From NCBI GenBank assembly GCA_050011775.1, contig JBEKIL010000002.1, forward strand, positions 1 to 64,000: DNA of 64,000 nucleotides, given 5' to 3'. Shown here piece after piece: positions 41,543 to 51,046 of the stretch; positions within the stretch are counted from its first letter, which is position 1, and every line of letters starts with the position of its first letter. The position numbers and the translations under genes were made by a program. Below the pieces are notes generated by a model. The model made no database searches, had not been told where the DNA came from, and worked only from the letters and a program-made list of their open reading frames with translations. The DNA comes from CAVZMI01 sp050011775 (lineage in GTDB: Bacteria > Bacteroidota > Ignavibacteria > UBA10030 > CAVZMI01).

Positions 41543-43003
41543 TTAGCTGATTTTTCTTCTCAGCCGTGCAACCGGAATCATCATCGATTCGCGATACTTG
41601 GCAACAGTGCGGCGGGCGATGTTATACCCCATCTGGTTGAGACGCTGGACCAGCTCGTCGTCACTCAGCGGATGAAGGTGGTCTTCGACGTCGATCAACT
41701 CCTTCAGGATTTTCTTCACCTCTTTATTTGCCACATTCTCGCCCGATTGCGTCGATATGCCGTCGCTGAAGAAATATCGGAGCTCGTAAACGCCGTAATC
41801 GGTCTGGACATATTTTCCGTTCACCACACGGCTGATTGTTGAGATATCCATATTGATTATTGAGGCAATGTCTTTATAAATAAGAGGTTTCAAACCTTCA
41901 CCGTCGATAAAGAATTGTTTCTGCTTTTCGACGATTGCTCTCATCACGCGAAGCATGGTTTCGCGGCGCTGGTGAAGCGACGTGATAAACCATTTCGCAG
42001 CTTCAAAATTCTGACGAATAAAGTTTTTGGTCTCTTTCGATACCCCGTTTTTTTTCTTGCGTGAAATCAGTTCCCGATATGCCTTATTGATGCGAAGCGG
42101 CGGAATACTCCGGTCGTTCAACAGCACCGTCGGTTCGCCCTCAACATCCTGCACAATAAAATCGGGGATAATGTAGTTTTCCTGTGCCGTGAATTCGCCT
42201 TCGCCCGGTTTCGGATTCAGCTTCTGTATGACATCAAGTACCGTTTTTAACTCGTCTAGAGTTGTACCAAGCTTTTTTGCCAGATCTTCGAAATGTTTCA
42301 TCGTGAATTCTTCAAAGTACTTCTCGACGACGATCAATGTCAATTGGTGAACTCTGTCTTTCGACGGCATGGCATTGAGTTGTGCGAGCAGGCATTCCTG
42401 CAGCGTTCTCGATCCAATACCGACCGGATCGAGACTCTGGATTTTCTTGAGTACTTTTTCAGCTGCTTCAAGGCTGATCTGGAAACCGTGGGTAAGGTTC
42501 AGGTCCTGCAAAATCAGGTTCAATTCCCGCCTGAGATATCCATCTTCGTCAATATTTCCTATAATTTCTTCGCCGAGTAGGAATTCTTCCTCTGTAATAT
42601 TTAGCATCCGGAGCTGGTCGAGAAGATGTTCGGCTAATGACGTGCGGGATGGCGAGGGCATTTCGGTCTTGTCATCATCCTCATCCGTACTGAATGCCTC
42701 GGGGGCTTTATAGCCGGCGTTGTCATCGTTCATGTAGTCTTCGAGGGAGTACGAATCGTCGGATTTAGTAGTTGTTTCAGCTTCGGTTGCCGTTTCCGAT
42801 TGTGGCTCATCGGCTGTTTCCGGTGATTCCTGGAGCATCTCGAGTTCTTCTTCTGTACCCTCTTCTAATAGCGGGTTCAATTCGATTTCTGCTTTGATGC
42901 GTTGTTCAAGCACAAGTGCCGGCAGCTGGAGCAGTTTGAGATACTGCACCTGCTGGGGAGACAGCTTCTGCAGGAACTTTTGTTGTAGTGATAAATTTAA
43001 CAT
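41543..43003 (-). CDS. rpoN: RNA polymerase sigma-54 factor
   Basis: A 486-residue sigma-54. The Gln/Leu-rich region I (residues 1-50, LSPQQVQYLKLLQLPALVLEQRI) is followed by an acidic region II (about 50-120), a core-binding domain, and the C-terminal RpoN box ARRTVAKYRE near 465-474 that reads the -24 promoter element. It needs an AAA+ enhancer-binding activator; none is in the window. It sits between DUF3109 and hslV in a minus-strand run. Confidence 0.97.
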   Translation of the reverse strand: MLNLSLQQKFLQKLSPQQVQYLKLLQLPALVLEQRIKAEIELNPLLEEGTEEELEMLQESPETADEPQSETATEAETTTKSDDSYSLEDYMNDDNAGYKAPEAFSTDEDDDKTEMPSPSRTSLAEHLLDQLRMLNITEEEFLLGEEIIGNIDEDGYLRRELNLILQDLNLTHGFQISLEAAEKVLKKIQSLDPVGIGSRTLQECLLAQLNAMPSKDRVHQLTLIVVEKYFEEFTMKHFEDLAKKLGTTLDELKTVLDVIQKLNPKPGEGEFTAQENYIIPDFIVQDVEGEPTVLLNDRSIPPLRINKAYRELISRKKKNGVSKETKNFIRQNFEAAKWFITSLHQRRETMLRVMRAIVEKQKQFFIDGEGLKPLIYKDIASIINMDISTISRVVNGKYVQTDYGVYELRYFFSDGISTQSGENVANKEVKKILKELIDVEDHLHPLSDDELVQRLNQMGYNIARRTVAKYRESMMIPVARLRRKIS

Positions 43004-43034
43004 AAGACGCTCAAAACAGAATTCTTACTTTTTC

Positions 43035-43610
43035 TTATATATCAGCGGTTCCATTGAATTTTTTGCACACATCACAAAATTTTCCATACCATTGATTGCC
43101 GTAAGCACGTACAAGCGCATCCTTAATAAAATCTGATAGAAGAACCCCTTCTTTCTTCCCTTTCAGTAAAGCTGCTTCACATCCCGAAAACTCTTCGAGA
43201 TACAAAATATCACCGCCAAAATGTCTTATGCGGATCGGGAAAAGATGACAGGAAAGCGGTTTCTGCCAGTGAACTTCTCCCTGAAAAAATGCATGTTCAA
43301 TTGCGCACCTTGCAATCCCATCGTTCATCATCACAAAAACACATGCCTGGTGATTAAAGCAGGTTGTGACCCTGTCACCGGGTGGACCTTCAAAAACCCC
43401 CTGTTGCTCGATGACCTTGAGATGATCAGCGCTGAGATACTTGCGGACGTATGGAAGGACGGCTTCGAGTTCTATGATTTCGTGGTCGAGCAGCGGAGCC
43501 CCGCGTCCACCTTCAACGGTACAGCATGCACCCTTGCATCGAGCGAGGTCACAACGGAATTGTGTACGTGCGACTGTATCTTCAACAACAACTTCTCCAA
43601 TTACAAACAT
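43035..43610 (-). CDS. DUF3109 family cysteine-rich protein
   Basis: A 191-residue protein from ATG 43610; an upstream ATG at 43667 would add a hydrophobic leader unlike the family. A Cys cluster is visible: FRCDLARCKGACC near residues 17-29, CFNHQACVF, ARCAIEHA, LSCHLFPI, SGCEAAL and FCDVCKKF. These are features of DUF3109/YkgJ-like proteins thought to bind zinc or iron-sulphur. Function not established. It lies between dprA and rpoN. Confidence 0.85.
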   Translation of the reverse strand: MFVIGEVVVEDTVARTQFRCDLARCKGACCTVEGGRGAPLLDHEIIELEAVLPYVRKYLSADHLKVIEQQGVFEGPPGDRVTTCFNHQACVFVMMNDGIARCAIEHAFFQGEVHWQKPLSCHLFPIRIRHFGGDILYLEEFSGCEAALLKGKKEGVLLSDFIKDALVRAYGNQWYGKFCDVCKKFNGTADI

Positions 43611-43675
43611 AAGTGAATACCCACGCCGGTAAAATAATATAACAAAATAGAAAAAGCAAATCCTCAATGGCCGAT

Positions 43676-44797
43676 TTATTGTTTTCGGAACATTTTACCT
43701 GGCAGCTGCTTTACCAACCCTTTGAATTCGAGTCCTAATAGATGTACCAGGACGTCGGAAACCGAAAGTGAAGTCCTTTCTGCAATTGTGTCGACATGCA
43801 ATGGATTATCGGACAGAATATCGAAAATCCTTTGTTCGAATAATGTGAGCTCCGGCAAAACCGGTTGATGGTCACGCGTAGAAACGATCGGTTTCAGTTT
43901 GGATCCAAGAACGCTGATAATGTCGTCAACCGATTGAAGTAATGTCGCCCGCCCTTCTTTAATCAGGAGATTTGTTCCGGTGCTCCGCGGCTCGGTGATA
44001 TTTCCAGGAACCGCAAAAATTTCCCGATTCTGGTCGAGGGCGGTGGTGGCCGTGATCATAGCTCCGCCCGATTCGGTAGTCTCGATGACAATTGTTGCCA
44101 GCGTCATTCCGCTGATGATGCGATTGCGTCGTGGGAAATTACCGGCATCGGGTGATGTTCCCATCGGATATTCTGAAACGAGGGCCCCATTTTCGACCAG
44201 TCTCTCGACGACCGGTTTATTTTCAGGAGGATAGATGACATCAATTCCAGATCCGATGATTGCTAAAGTGCGCCCTTTGTTTTTGACGACAGTCGAATGG
44301 GCGATTGTATCGATACCGCGGGCAAGTCCGCTGACTACCGTCAATCCGAGTTGTACGAGTTGCGCGGCCAGCCGTTCAGCAATGATCTTCCCGTACTCCG
44401 AAGGCTTCCGTGTACCGACGATCGCAAGTGCGTAGTTGTCGATCTGATCGAAATTTCCACGCACGAAGAGAAAGGGTGGAGGATCATATATTTTTTTTAA
44501 AAGGAATGGATATGAAGCATCCCAGTATGTGCAGAGCCACCCGCCGGATTTTTTCAGTTTTGAAAGTTGTTCAGCGCTGAATCGATCTCCTCCCTTATGA
44601 TGAGCTATAGTCACAGCGACTGTCCGGTTCATACCTTCGACAGATGCCAACGATTTTGCCGAAGACCGGAGTACGGTTTCAGCATCACCAAAATGGTTGA
44701 CGAGTGCTCTTATTCTTTGCGGCCCAACTCCGGGAATTGTTGATAGTCGAAGCAGCGCAGATAAATCCTGTGTCGTTTGTCGGGATGATGAATTCAT
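43676..44797 (-). CDS. dprA: DNA-processing protein DprA
   Basis: A 373-residue DprA/Smf that loads RecA on incoming single-stranded DNA during transformation. It has an N-terminal helix-hairpin-helix part (STIPGVGPQRIRALV), the Rossmann core with IVGTRKPSEYG, SGLARGIDTIAH, IGSGIDVIYPPEN and EYPMGTSPDAGNFPRRNRIISGM, then a C-terminal winged helix (residues 310-370). Full-length and intact, so natural competence is possible; no other competence gene is in the window. Confidence 0.95.
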   Translation of the reverse strand: MNSSSRQTTQDLSALLRLSTIPGVGPQRIRALVNHFGDAETVLRSSAKSLASVEGMNRTVAVTIAHHKGGDRFSAEQLSKLKKSGGWLCTYWDASYPFLLKKIYDPPPFLFVRGNFDQIDNYALAIVGTRKPSEYGKIIAERLAAQLVQLGLTVVSGLARGIDTIAHSTVVKNKGRTLAIIGSGIDVIYPPENKPVVERLVENGALVSEYPMGTSPDAGNFPRRNRIISGMTLATIVIETTESGGAMITATTALDQNREIFAVPGNITEPRSTGTNLLIKEGRATLLQSVDDIISVLGSKLKPIVSTRDHQPVLPELTLFEQRIFDILSDNPLHVDTIAERTSLSVSDVLVHLLGLEFKGLVKQLPGKMFRKQ

Positions 44798-44842
44798 GAG
44801 GTATTGCCGCTCTGATAACTATTAGAATGAAAATGTTTTTTC

Positions 44843-46189
44843 CTATAGTGATTGTAATTCTTTCATAAATTTTTCGACAACCTTTTGTGCCTCATCCAGT
44901 GTATGTGCTTCTGCGATGATGGGCTCGGTGTTAGATTTCCGCATATGTACCCAGTAATCGGCAGAGTCGATCTTCAATCCATCGTCGGTGTTGATTTTTT
45001 CGGAACTGTAGCGACTCTTGAAAGCATCGATTACAGCATCGGGATTCCTGGAGCCGATTTCAATTTTACTTTTTACGATCGAATACTGCGGCAGGCTTGC
45101 TTTAAAGGCCGACATCGTTCCATTAAACTCTGCCAAACCCTGGACAACGAGTCCGACACCGACCAGAGCATCCCGGCCGAGATGGACACCAGGTAGAATA
45201 ACTCCTCCGCTTCCTTCTCCTCCGACGAGAGCGCTGATTTCATGCATTTTCGTTGCCACATTGATTTCACCGACCGCAGTTCGGACGACCGTTGCCCCAA
45301 AATGCCCGGCAATATCGTCTACCGCACGGGTTGTCGAGAGATTGACTACGACTTTTACTCCTTTTTGTCTCTCTTTTAATAGCGCAAGCCGGATTGCGCT
45401 AACAACTGTATATTCCTCACCTATAGGATTACCATGTTCATCAACGAACACCACCCGGTCGACATCGGGGTCGACCGCAATGCCAAAATCGGCCTTTTCA
45501 GCGACTACACGTTTTGATAGATCGGTAAGGTTCTCCGGGATCGGTTCGGGTTGATGTGGAAATAGGCCGGTCACTTCACAATTCAAAGGTATGATTTCGC
45601 ATCCAAGAGAACTCAGGAGTTTCGGAATGACTAGTCCGCCAGCGGCGTTCACACAGTCGAGAACGACGCGGAATTTTCGTTTTGCAATGACATTGATATT
45701 GATATAAGGAAGAGAGAGAACATCCCGGATATGCCTGTCGATGAAATTTTCTTTCACCGAGTAACGGCCGATTCGGTCCCATGATGCATATTTCGGAGTC
45801 TGTTCCGCCAGTTTCCAGAATTTTTTATTTTCTTCACCATTCAGGAACATCCCGCTGCTTGCTAAAAATTTCAAACCATTCCATTGTATCGGGTTATGAC
45901 TTGCGGTGACGGCAATCCCGCCGGCTGTGTGAAGCGTTTCGACAGCGAGCTGGACGGTAGGAGTGGGACAGATTCCCAGATCGATCACGTTGCATCCCAT
46001 CGCGAGCAGTGTCGACGAGGCAATATCGGTAATAATTTTTCCGGTGATTCGTCCGTCGCGGCCGATCACGACGGATCCGCGGCCGCAATATTCGGCATAT
46101 GCCGCAGCATATTTTACAATTACTTCAGGTGTTAGCGTTTCACCAACGATACCGCGGATACCTGAAATGCTTATCATTAATGATGACAT
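44843..46189 (-). CDS. glmM: Phosphoglucosamine mutase / phosphomannomutase family
   Basis: A 448-residue alpha-D-phosphohexomutase. The phosphoserine Ser97 is in VTASHNPIQWNG, the metal loop is DPDVDRVVF near 238-246, the sugar-binding loop is GGEGSGGV near 312-319, and a C-terminal phosphate-binding domain follows. The EGSGG loop and length fit the archaeal-type GlmM/ManB group, so glucosamine-6-phosphate is a likely but not certain substrate. First gene of the minus-strand run that continues with dprA. Confidence 0.88.
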   Translation of the reverse strand: MSSLMISISGIRGIVGETLTPEVIVKYAAAYAEYCGRGSVVIGRDGRITGKIITDIASSTLLAMGCNVIDLGICPTPTVQLAVETLHTAGGIAVTASHNPIQWNGLKFLASSGMFLNGEENKKFWKLAEQTPKYASWDRIGRYSVKENFIDRHIRDVLSLPYININVIAKRKFRVVLDCVNAAGGLVIPKLLSSLGCEIIPLNCEVTGLFPHQPEPIPENLTDLSKRVVAEKADFGIAVDPDVDRVVFVDEHGNPIGEEYTVVSAIRLALLKERQKGVKVVVNLSTTRAVDDIAGHFGATVVRTAVGEINVATKMHEISALVGGEGSGGVILPGVHLGRDALVGVGLVVQGLAEFNGTMSAFKASLPQYSIVKSKIEIGSRNPDAVIDAFKSRYSSEKINTDDGLKIDSADYWVHMRKSNTEPIIAEAHTLDEAQKVVEKFMKELQSL

Positions 46190-46250
46190 GAAGATTTGAA
46201 TTTAATGGAATTCTCTTACTTGTAATTTTCTTGTATGAGTGCAAAAAAAT

Positions 46251-46370
46251 TCACTTTCCGATAATCTTCTTCACAATCCCATCGATCTCGTTCGGTTCAT
46301 CTTTCAATTGTTTGTGTACTTGATAACGCAAACGACCGATTTTACCTGTCGTTACATTATCTGTGATCAT
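46251..46370 (-). CDS. Small 39-residue ORF coupled to the flavodoxin gene
   Basis: ATG at 46370 overlaps the flavodoxin stop as ATGA, then 39 codons to TGA at 46251. The product is basic at first (MITDNVTTGKIGRLRYQ) with an amphipathic Lys/Glu helix behind (DEPNEIDGIVKKIIGK). The four-base overlap and clean end support a real coupled small gene. A read-through tail of a frameshifted flavodoxin is the alternative. Confidence 0.5.
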   Translation of the reverse strand: MITDNVTTGKIGRLRYQVHKQLKDEPNEIDGIVKKIIGK

Positions 46371-46774
46371 ATTAATAACTTGTTAAGTTCCCCACGATGC
46401 GCTTCCCTCAAATGACCGTCCCGTGATTTCAATTCCATCATAATATCACCGGGATCGCATCGTATGTGCTTTCTCATTCCACGGAACATGCTGCCCGTTG
46501 CTATTTTATATGTCGTGAATAATCCGATTTTCTTACCTTTGAGATCCGGCAATCTTTTTGAAAATTCAACCCAGACTTTTTCTGGATGCTGTAAGAGTAT
46601 CATTAATCCACTTGTCCAGCATCCCAGAAAAATATGATCTACATCTTTCATATCATCGTCTCTGTAGTCGTTAATCGAAATAAATGTCGTCTCTAACTTA
46701 TTTTGATTCAGGAAATCGCTGATCTCTTTGCCGAATGTTCTCGTTATGCCTGTCTTACTGTGATAAATAACCAA
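46367..46774 (-). CDS. Flavodoxin-family protein, start possibly frameshifted
   Basis: A 135-residue flavodoxin-like protein. The FMN-phosphate loop YHSKTGITR is near the start, FLGCWTSGLM forms the 50s loop, and LFTTYKIATGSMFRGM follows. The open frame begins at TTG 46774. A better start, ATG followed by five A at about 46784, is out of frame by one base. With six A it would read MKKALVIYHSKTG, the usual flavodoxin beginning. Either TTG is used or one A is missing. It follows the beta-barrel gene by 14 bases. Confidence 0.75.
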   Translation of the reverse strand: MVIYHSKTGITRTFGKEISDFLNQNKLETTFISINDYRDDDMKDVDHIFLGCWTSGLMILLQHPEKVWVEFSKRLPDLKGKKIGLFTTYKIATGSMFRGMRKHIRCDPGDIMMELKSRDGHLREAHRGELNKLLI

Positions 46775-46788
46775 TGCTTTTTCATTAT

Positions 46789-47451
46789 TTATAATCCGAA
46801 TAGAATCCCGGCGATGACCTTGATATCCCGTGATTTATATTCGCTGTTGACACTGAAATCACGCGATCCACCGATTTCTGTAAGGCCGAGGGAGTATCGC
46901 CCATCGATAAAAATAGCCCATTGGGAATCTGCTTCAAATAAAAGTCCACCCCCGAAGTCGAGGGCGAAGTCGGTTGATTTCGTGTTATCCTCCACGTTTT
47001 TTGAGTATGTTTTTCCCAAAACATCAGATTCTAACTCTGCAGAAAGTCTGATTCCGAGATTGGGTCCGGCGAAAATATACGGTTTGAAAGGTCCGGGACC
47101 GAATTTTACTCCGATGACAATCGGGATCTCGAGATATTCAAACTTCGCCGTCATTGAACTGACATATTTAGGATCGGAAGCTGTTGCTCCGATGCCTTTT
47201 GGGGTGTATCGTATCTCTCCACGAATGAAGGCCACGTTGTGAAATGACAATTCTGCGACTCCTCCGAACGTTGGTACCGTCCGTGAGTTAAGAGCGATTG
47301 CGGATGGAACATTGGTAACAGAGGCATTGGCGAAATTCAATCCTCCATCGATGCCGAGGCGAACCGATGCTTGAGCCGGTGCATACGAGGGAAGAAGAGA
47401 AATAAGAACGAAAAGTATCAATGCTCGAAAAAGCAAGGATTTTGTGCACAT
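46789..47451 (-). CDS. PorT-like outer-membrane beta-barrel protein
   Basis: A 220-residue protein from ATG 47451, supported by GGAGG on the minus strand; the longer frame from 47511 has no such site. The signal peptide is residues 1-27 (ending APAQ). The mature part has the eight-strand beta-barrel pattern with RLGIDGGLNFANAS, FEYLEIPIVIGVKFG and YIFAGPNLG, matching PorT/OMP_b-brl_2 proteins. It ends in an aromatic-like GILFGL strand. Likely a small surface barrel; ligand unknown. Follows the GH3 gene by 52 bases. Confidence 0.8.
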   Translation of the reverse strand: MCTKSLLFRALILFVLISLLPSYAPAQASVRLGIDGGLNFANASVTNVPSAIALNSRTVPTFGGVAELSFHNVAFIRGEIRYTPKGIGATASDPKYVSSMTAKFEYLEIPIVIGVKFGPGPFKPYIFAGPNLGIRLSAELESDVLGKTYSKNVEDNTKSTDFALDFGGGLLFEADSQWAIFIDGRYSLGLTEIGGSRDFSVNSEYKSRDIKVIAGILFGL

Positions 47452-47503
47452 AATTCCTCCGGTGAGATGGTAGTTATTACTGTGTAGTGAGATCGACATA
47501 TAT

Positions 47504-50020
47504 TTATTCATGAACTGAAATTGTTTTTTTCAACCGTATGTCTCTTGATGAACTTCCAGCGAGAATTGTAAAATCACCCGGTTCTATCACCCATTTCAAT
47601 TTTTCAGGATTGAAATATTGAAACGCATCGGCATGCAGCGTGAATTGTACCTCTTTGCTCTCTCCGGCTTTCAGCGCGATTTTTGCAAATGCTTTCAGTT
47701 CCTTAACGGGTCTTGGAAGAGAGGAAACCGGATCACCCACATAGAGTTGAACCACCTCGGCACCGTCAACCTTCCCTGTATTTTTGACTGTCAATTGTAC
47801 TTCCACCGGCTCGGACGGGGAAAAACGGTCTTTGTTTACAATAATGTTAGAGTATTCGAACGTGGTGTAAGAGAGTCCGAATCCGAACGGGAACTGCGGC
47901 TCGATATTATCCTTGTCAAAATGTCTGTAGCCGAGGAAGACGCCTTCAGTATATTTCACGTGTTTGTCACCGTCTTCATCGTAATAGCTTTTATACGTTG
48001 CGTTATCTTCCCAGCGTTTTTCGAAACTTACCGGTAATTTTCCGGAAGGATTGGTAATCCCCAGTAGAATTTCAGCGAGCGCGATATTTCCTTCCCCTCC
48101 CGGATACCACGCGTGCACAAGTGCTTTGGCGTTACTCAACCACCCGTTCATATCCACATTGCCTCCGGCATTGAGCACCACAATAAAGTCTTTGCCGGTT
48201 TTCATGATTTCGTGAATCAATTTTTCCTGTTCCCCGGGTAACGAAAAACTTCTATCAATACCTTCTCGTTCTATTTCGTGATTGAAGCCGACACAGAGTA
48301 TAGTAAGGTCGCTCTCAACAGCAAGTCGTACCGCTTTTTGGAGGGTGAGCGCTTCTTGTTGTTCGCACACTGCCGGTGCCTCGTATCCCATCCTGAGTAC
48401 ACCATGATCATCCCATTGTACATACTCCAGGACAACGGTGTTTTCATTACCCCCTTCAAGTTTTACCATTGCAGAGTGAGCAGTTTCCCTTATGCTGCCC
48501 CACGATTCAAGCACAAGTTGGTCATTAATCATCAACCTGAATCCATTCTGGGTAGACACAACGAGATGGTATATTCCCCCCTGATCAACTTTCAAGTGTC
48601 CGGAAAATTGTGCGGCAAAACGCCGTCTTGATATCCCCGGCATCGAATCGTTGAAAACCTGATTTATTTTTGGGAAGGTCTGTTGATAATCCGGTGTTCC
48701 CTCGGGCCACCTTTTTGAATAGAATTCGCCCTTCATACCTGCGGTCTTTTTGCCGTCAACGTAGGTGTAAAAATCTGTCCGATTGAAAAACTCATCCGGC
48801 ATTAAATCATCCTCGTAGATACCCGATACACACTTGATTTTAAGGTTGTTTCCGGCGACCTGTTGCATTGCTTCGTAGAATGATACAGAGTTGCGCGGAT
48901 AAATAAGCGAGCTTCCGCCGCCTCCGGTGACGGCAGGATCTGCATTCGGACCTATCAGCGCGATGGTTTTTATTTTCGATGTATTCAGCGGTAGGATATT
49001 TCCGTCGTTCTTCAGCAATACAATTCCTCCGCGGGCGGCATCAATGGCTGTTTTTCGCACCGATGCGGAGTCGAGCAGATATCCTTTGCTGTTATCCGGA
49101 TTTTCAAGAAATCCGAACCGTTCGTACTGACGGAGTATTCTTCTGATCTTATCATCGATTGTTTTTTCTGGAACCCTTCCGTCTTTAATTGCCGGAATTA
49201 ACATATCGCGGCACATGAATTTTCCGGAGGGCATCTCGAGATCGAGTCCTGCATTTGCGGAGGCGACTCCATCATACGTTGATCCCCAGTCAGACATCAC
49301 AATGCCGTCGAACTTCCACTCGTCTTTCAGAATTTTGTTGAGCAGATAATCATGTTGTGACGCATGCACACCGTTGATCAAATTGTACGATGTCATGATT
49401 GCCGCGATATGTCCCTCGGTGACCGATGCATGGAAGGCCGGAAGATAGATTTCGCGCATTGTCCTTTCATCCATATCTGATGAAACATTATTGCGGTCGT
49501 ATTCCTGGTTATTTGCCATAAAATGTTTGGCGGTTGCCATCACGCCTTCTTGCTGCATACCTTTGATGTACATCGCTGCAATTTTACCGGCCAGAAAAGG
49601 ATCCTCGCCGAGGTATTCGAAGTTTCTACCGCACATCGGTGCCCTGTGAATATTCATTGCGGGGCAGAGCATGATATGTACATTCTTTGCTCGTGCTTCC
49701 TTTCCGATCGCATTTCCAAACCTGGAAGCTAAAGCAGTATCCCATGAGGCCACCAGCGTGATGGTTGCCGGGAAAGCTGTCGCGGGGCCGTAGTTGCGGA
49801 CACCGACCGGACCGTCGGCCATCCGGGTCTGTGGTACGCCCAGACGTGGAACAGCGCGGATGTTAAAATCTTCGAATCCGCCGATGAAGTCGATTTTTTC
49901 TTCTAGAGTCATTTTAGAAATGATATCCTCAATTCTATTATTGGATGAGGATTGCTGGCTGGATGCAGCCGAAATTGCTATCAACATGGTCATGATCAGA
50001 AATGAGATTGTGTTTTTCAT
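47504..50020 (-). CDS. GH3 beta-glucosidase with PA14 domain, exported
   Basis: An 838-residue glycoside hydrolase family 3 enzyme. A signal peptide (residues 1-21) comes first. The (beta/alpha)8 domain contains KHFMANNQEYDRN and the nucleophile Asp in GIVMSDWGSTYDG. The second domain has a PA14 insert at about 405-545 (with GEFYSK, GIYHLVVSTQNGFRLMIND), and a C-terminal fibronectin-III-like domain (VQLTVKNTGKVDGAEVVQLYV). PA14 insertion is typical of the BglX/beta-glucosidase subgroup acting on plant oligosaccharides. Probably periplasmic; no sorting domain. Confidence 0.93.
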   Translation of the reverse strand: MKNTISFLIMTMLIAISAASSQQSSSNNRIEDIISKMTLEEKIDFIGGFEDFNIRAVPRLGVPQTRMADGPVGVRNYGPATAFPATITLVASWDTALASRFGNAIGKEARAKNVHIMLCPAMNIHRAPMCGRNFEYLGEDPFLAGKIAAMYIKGMQQEGVMATAKHFMANNQEYDRNNVSSDMDERTMREIYLPAFHASVTEGHIAAIMTSYNLINGVHASQHDYLLNKILKDEWKFDGIVMSDWGSTYDGVASANAGLDLEMPSGKFMCRDMLIPAIKDGRVPEKTIDDKIRRILRQYERFGFLENPDNSKGYLLDSASVRKTAIDAARGGIVLLKNDGNILPLNTSKIKTIALIGPNADPAVTGGGGSSLIYPRNSVSFYEAMQQVAGNNLKIKCVSGIYEDDLMPDEFFNRTDFYTYVDGKKTAGMKGEFYSKRWPEGTPDYQQTFPKINQVFNDSMPGISRRRFAAQFSGHLKVDQGGIYHLVVSTQNGFRLMINDQLVLESWGSIRETAHSAMVKLEGGNENTVVLEYVQWDDHGVLRMGYEAPAVCEQQEALTLQKAVRLAVESDLTILCVGFNHEIEREGIDRSFSLPGEQEKLIHEIMKTGKDFIVVLNAGGNVDMNGWLSNAKALVHAWYPGGEGNIALAEILLGITNPSGKLPVSFEKRWEDNATYKSYYDEDGDKHVKYTEGVFLGYRHFDKDNIEPQFPFGFGLSYTTFEYSNIIVNKDRFSPSEPVEVQLTVKNTGKVDGAEVVQLYVGDPVSSLPRPVKELKAFAKIALKAGESKEVQFTLHADAFQYFNPEKLKWVIEPGDFTILAGSSSRDIRLKKTISVHE

Positions 50021-50482
50021 GATTGTTATTTTCTACGAGGTTTTTATAAATATATTGGATTGAGTAAAGTCAAGAGGAAAAAATGGATAAGACCTGTTTC
50101 CTTTGACTAAATATACCAGAATTATATATATGGGGCAAATTTTTTCCGGGTTTTTTAATACCGATTCATTGCATTAGAAGAAATAATATTCTACCAGCTG
50201 TTTTTTCTTCGTTCACTAACGTAGTTATCTTTCATCCGATGATATCATATATTTTGAGGTTTAGAAATAAAGTGTGAGGGATTTGAAAATAGATTTTAAT
50301 TCATGGGAGGTGTCGTTTGAACCGAAAGGGAATTGTAAGTAATCGCTTTATAATAAGCGACAAATAAAAGGATTAGGTCGGTTTTCAAAATAATGAATTA
50401 GTGCTTGTCTCTCGACCCTGTTCTATTCTTTCTTGAAAATCTTACTTATTTTCATTATTATAAGTACAAATTTGGTCAAATC
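50021..50482. other. Intergenic, AT-rich, no gene seen
   Basis: 462 bases between the divergent GH3 and AMMECR1 genes. It must contain both promoters, but no convincing promoter, hairpin or repeat could be identified by eye. Confidence 0.6.
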
Positions 50483-51040
50483 ATGCGTCTTACTGATGAC
50501 GATAAGCTGCTCCTGCTCGATATAGCCCGAAAAGCTATCGAACGGGCCGTACAGGGCCAGTCTCAGCCCGAGATTCCACAGCATTCAGAGGCACTAGATC
50601 AGCCATGTGGTGCTTTTGTTACACTGACAGAAAAGGGAGAGCTCAGAGGGTGCATCGGGTATACAGAGGCCGTACTTCCACTCATTGAAACCGTCCGTGA
50701 TGTGGCGCCCCGCTCCGCCCTCGAAGATCCGCGGTTTGCGTCTGTTGAACCCGAGGAAATCGGCGATCTCGAAATAGAGATTTCCGCTCTCTCGCCGATG
50801 CGGCAGATTGCAGATATTGATGAAATCGTTGTCGGCACACACGGCATCATGATGCAGCAGGGCTATTCAAAAGGACTCCTGCTCCCGCAAGTGGCAACCG
50901 AGTATAATTGGGACCGGGATACTTTTCTGCGGCAAACGGCTCGGAAGGCCGGACTTCCGTACGATGCCTGGAAAAATCCGATGACAAAGATTTTTATTTT
51001 TTCTGCCGAGGTTTTTCATGAGCAGAAAAAGAAAAGGTAA
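50483..51040 (+). CDS. AMMECR1-domain protein (AmmeMemoRadiSam system protein A)
   Basis: A 185-residue protein from ATG 50483; an upstream in-frame start would add 26 hydrophobic residues not seen in the family. The signature LRGCIGY is at residues 54-60, followed by LPLIETVRDVAPRSALEDPRF and a C-terminal SYN-like LPQVATEYNWDRDTFL segment. It is the A member of the conserved AMMECR1-MEMO-radical SAM set. It sits directly before the MEMO-family gene. The biochemical role of the set is not established. Confidence 0.92.
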   Translation: MRLTDDDKLLLLDIARKAIERAVQGQSQPEIPQHSEALDQPCGAFVTLTEKGELRGCIGYTEAVLPLIETVRDVAPRSALEDPRFASVEPEEIGDLEIEISALSPMRQIADIDEIVVGTHGIMMQQGYSKGLLLPQVATEYNWDRDTFLRQTARKAGLPYDAWKNPMTKIFIFSAEVFHEQKKKR

Positions 51041-51046
51041 AGTTTA

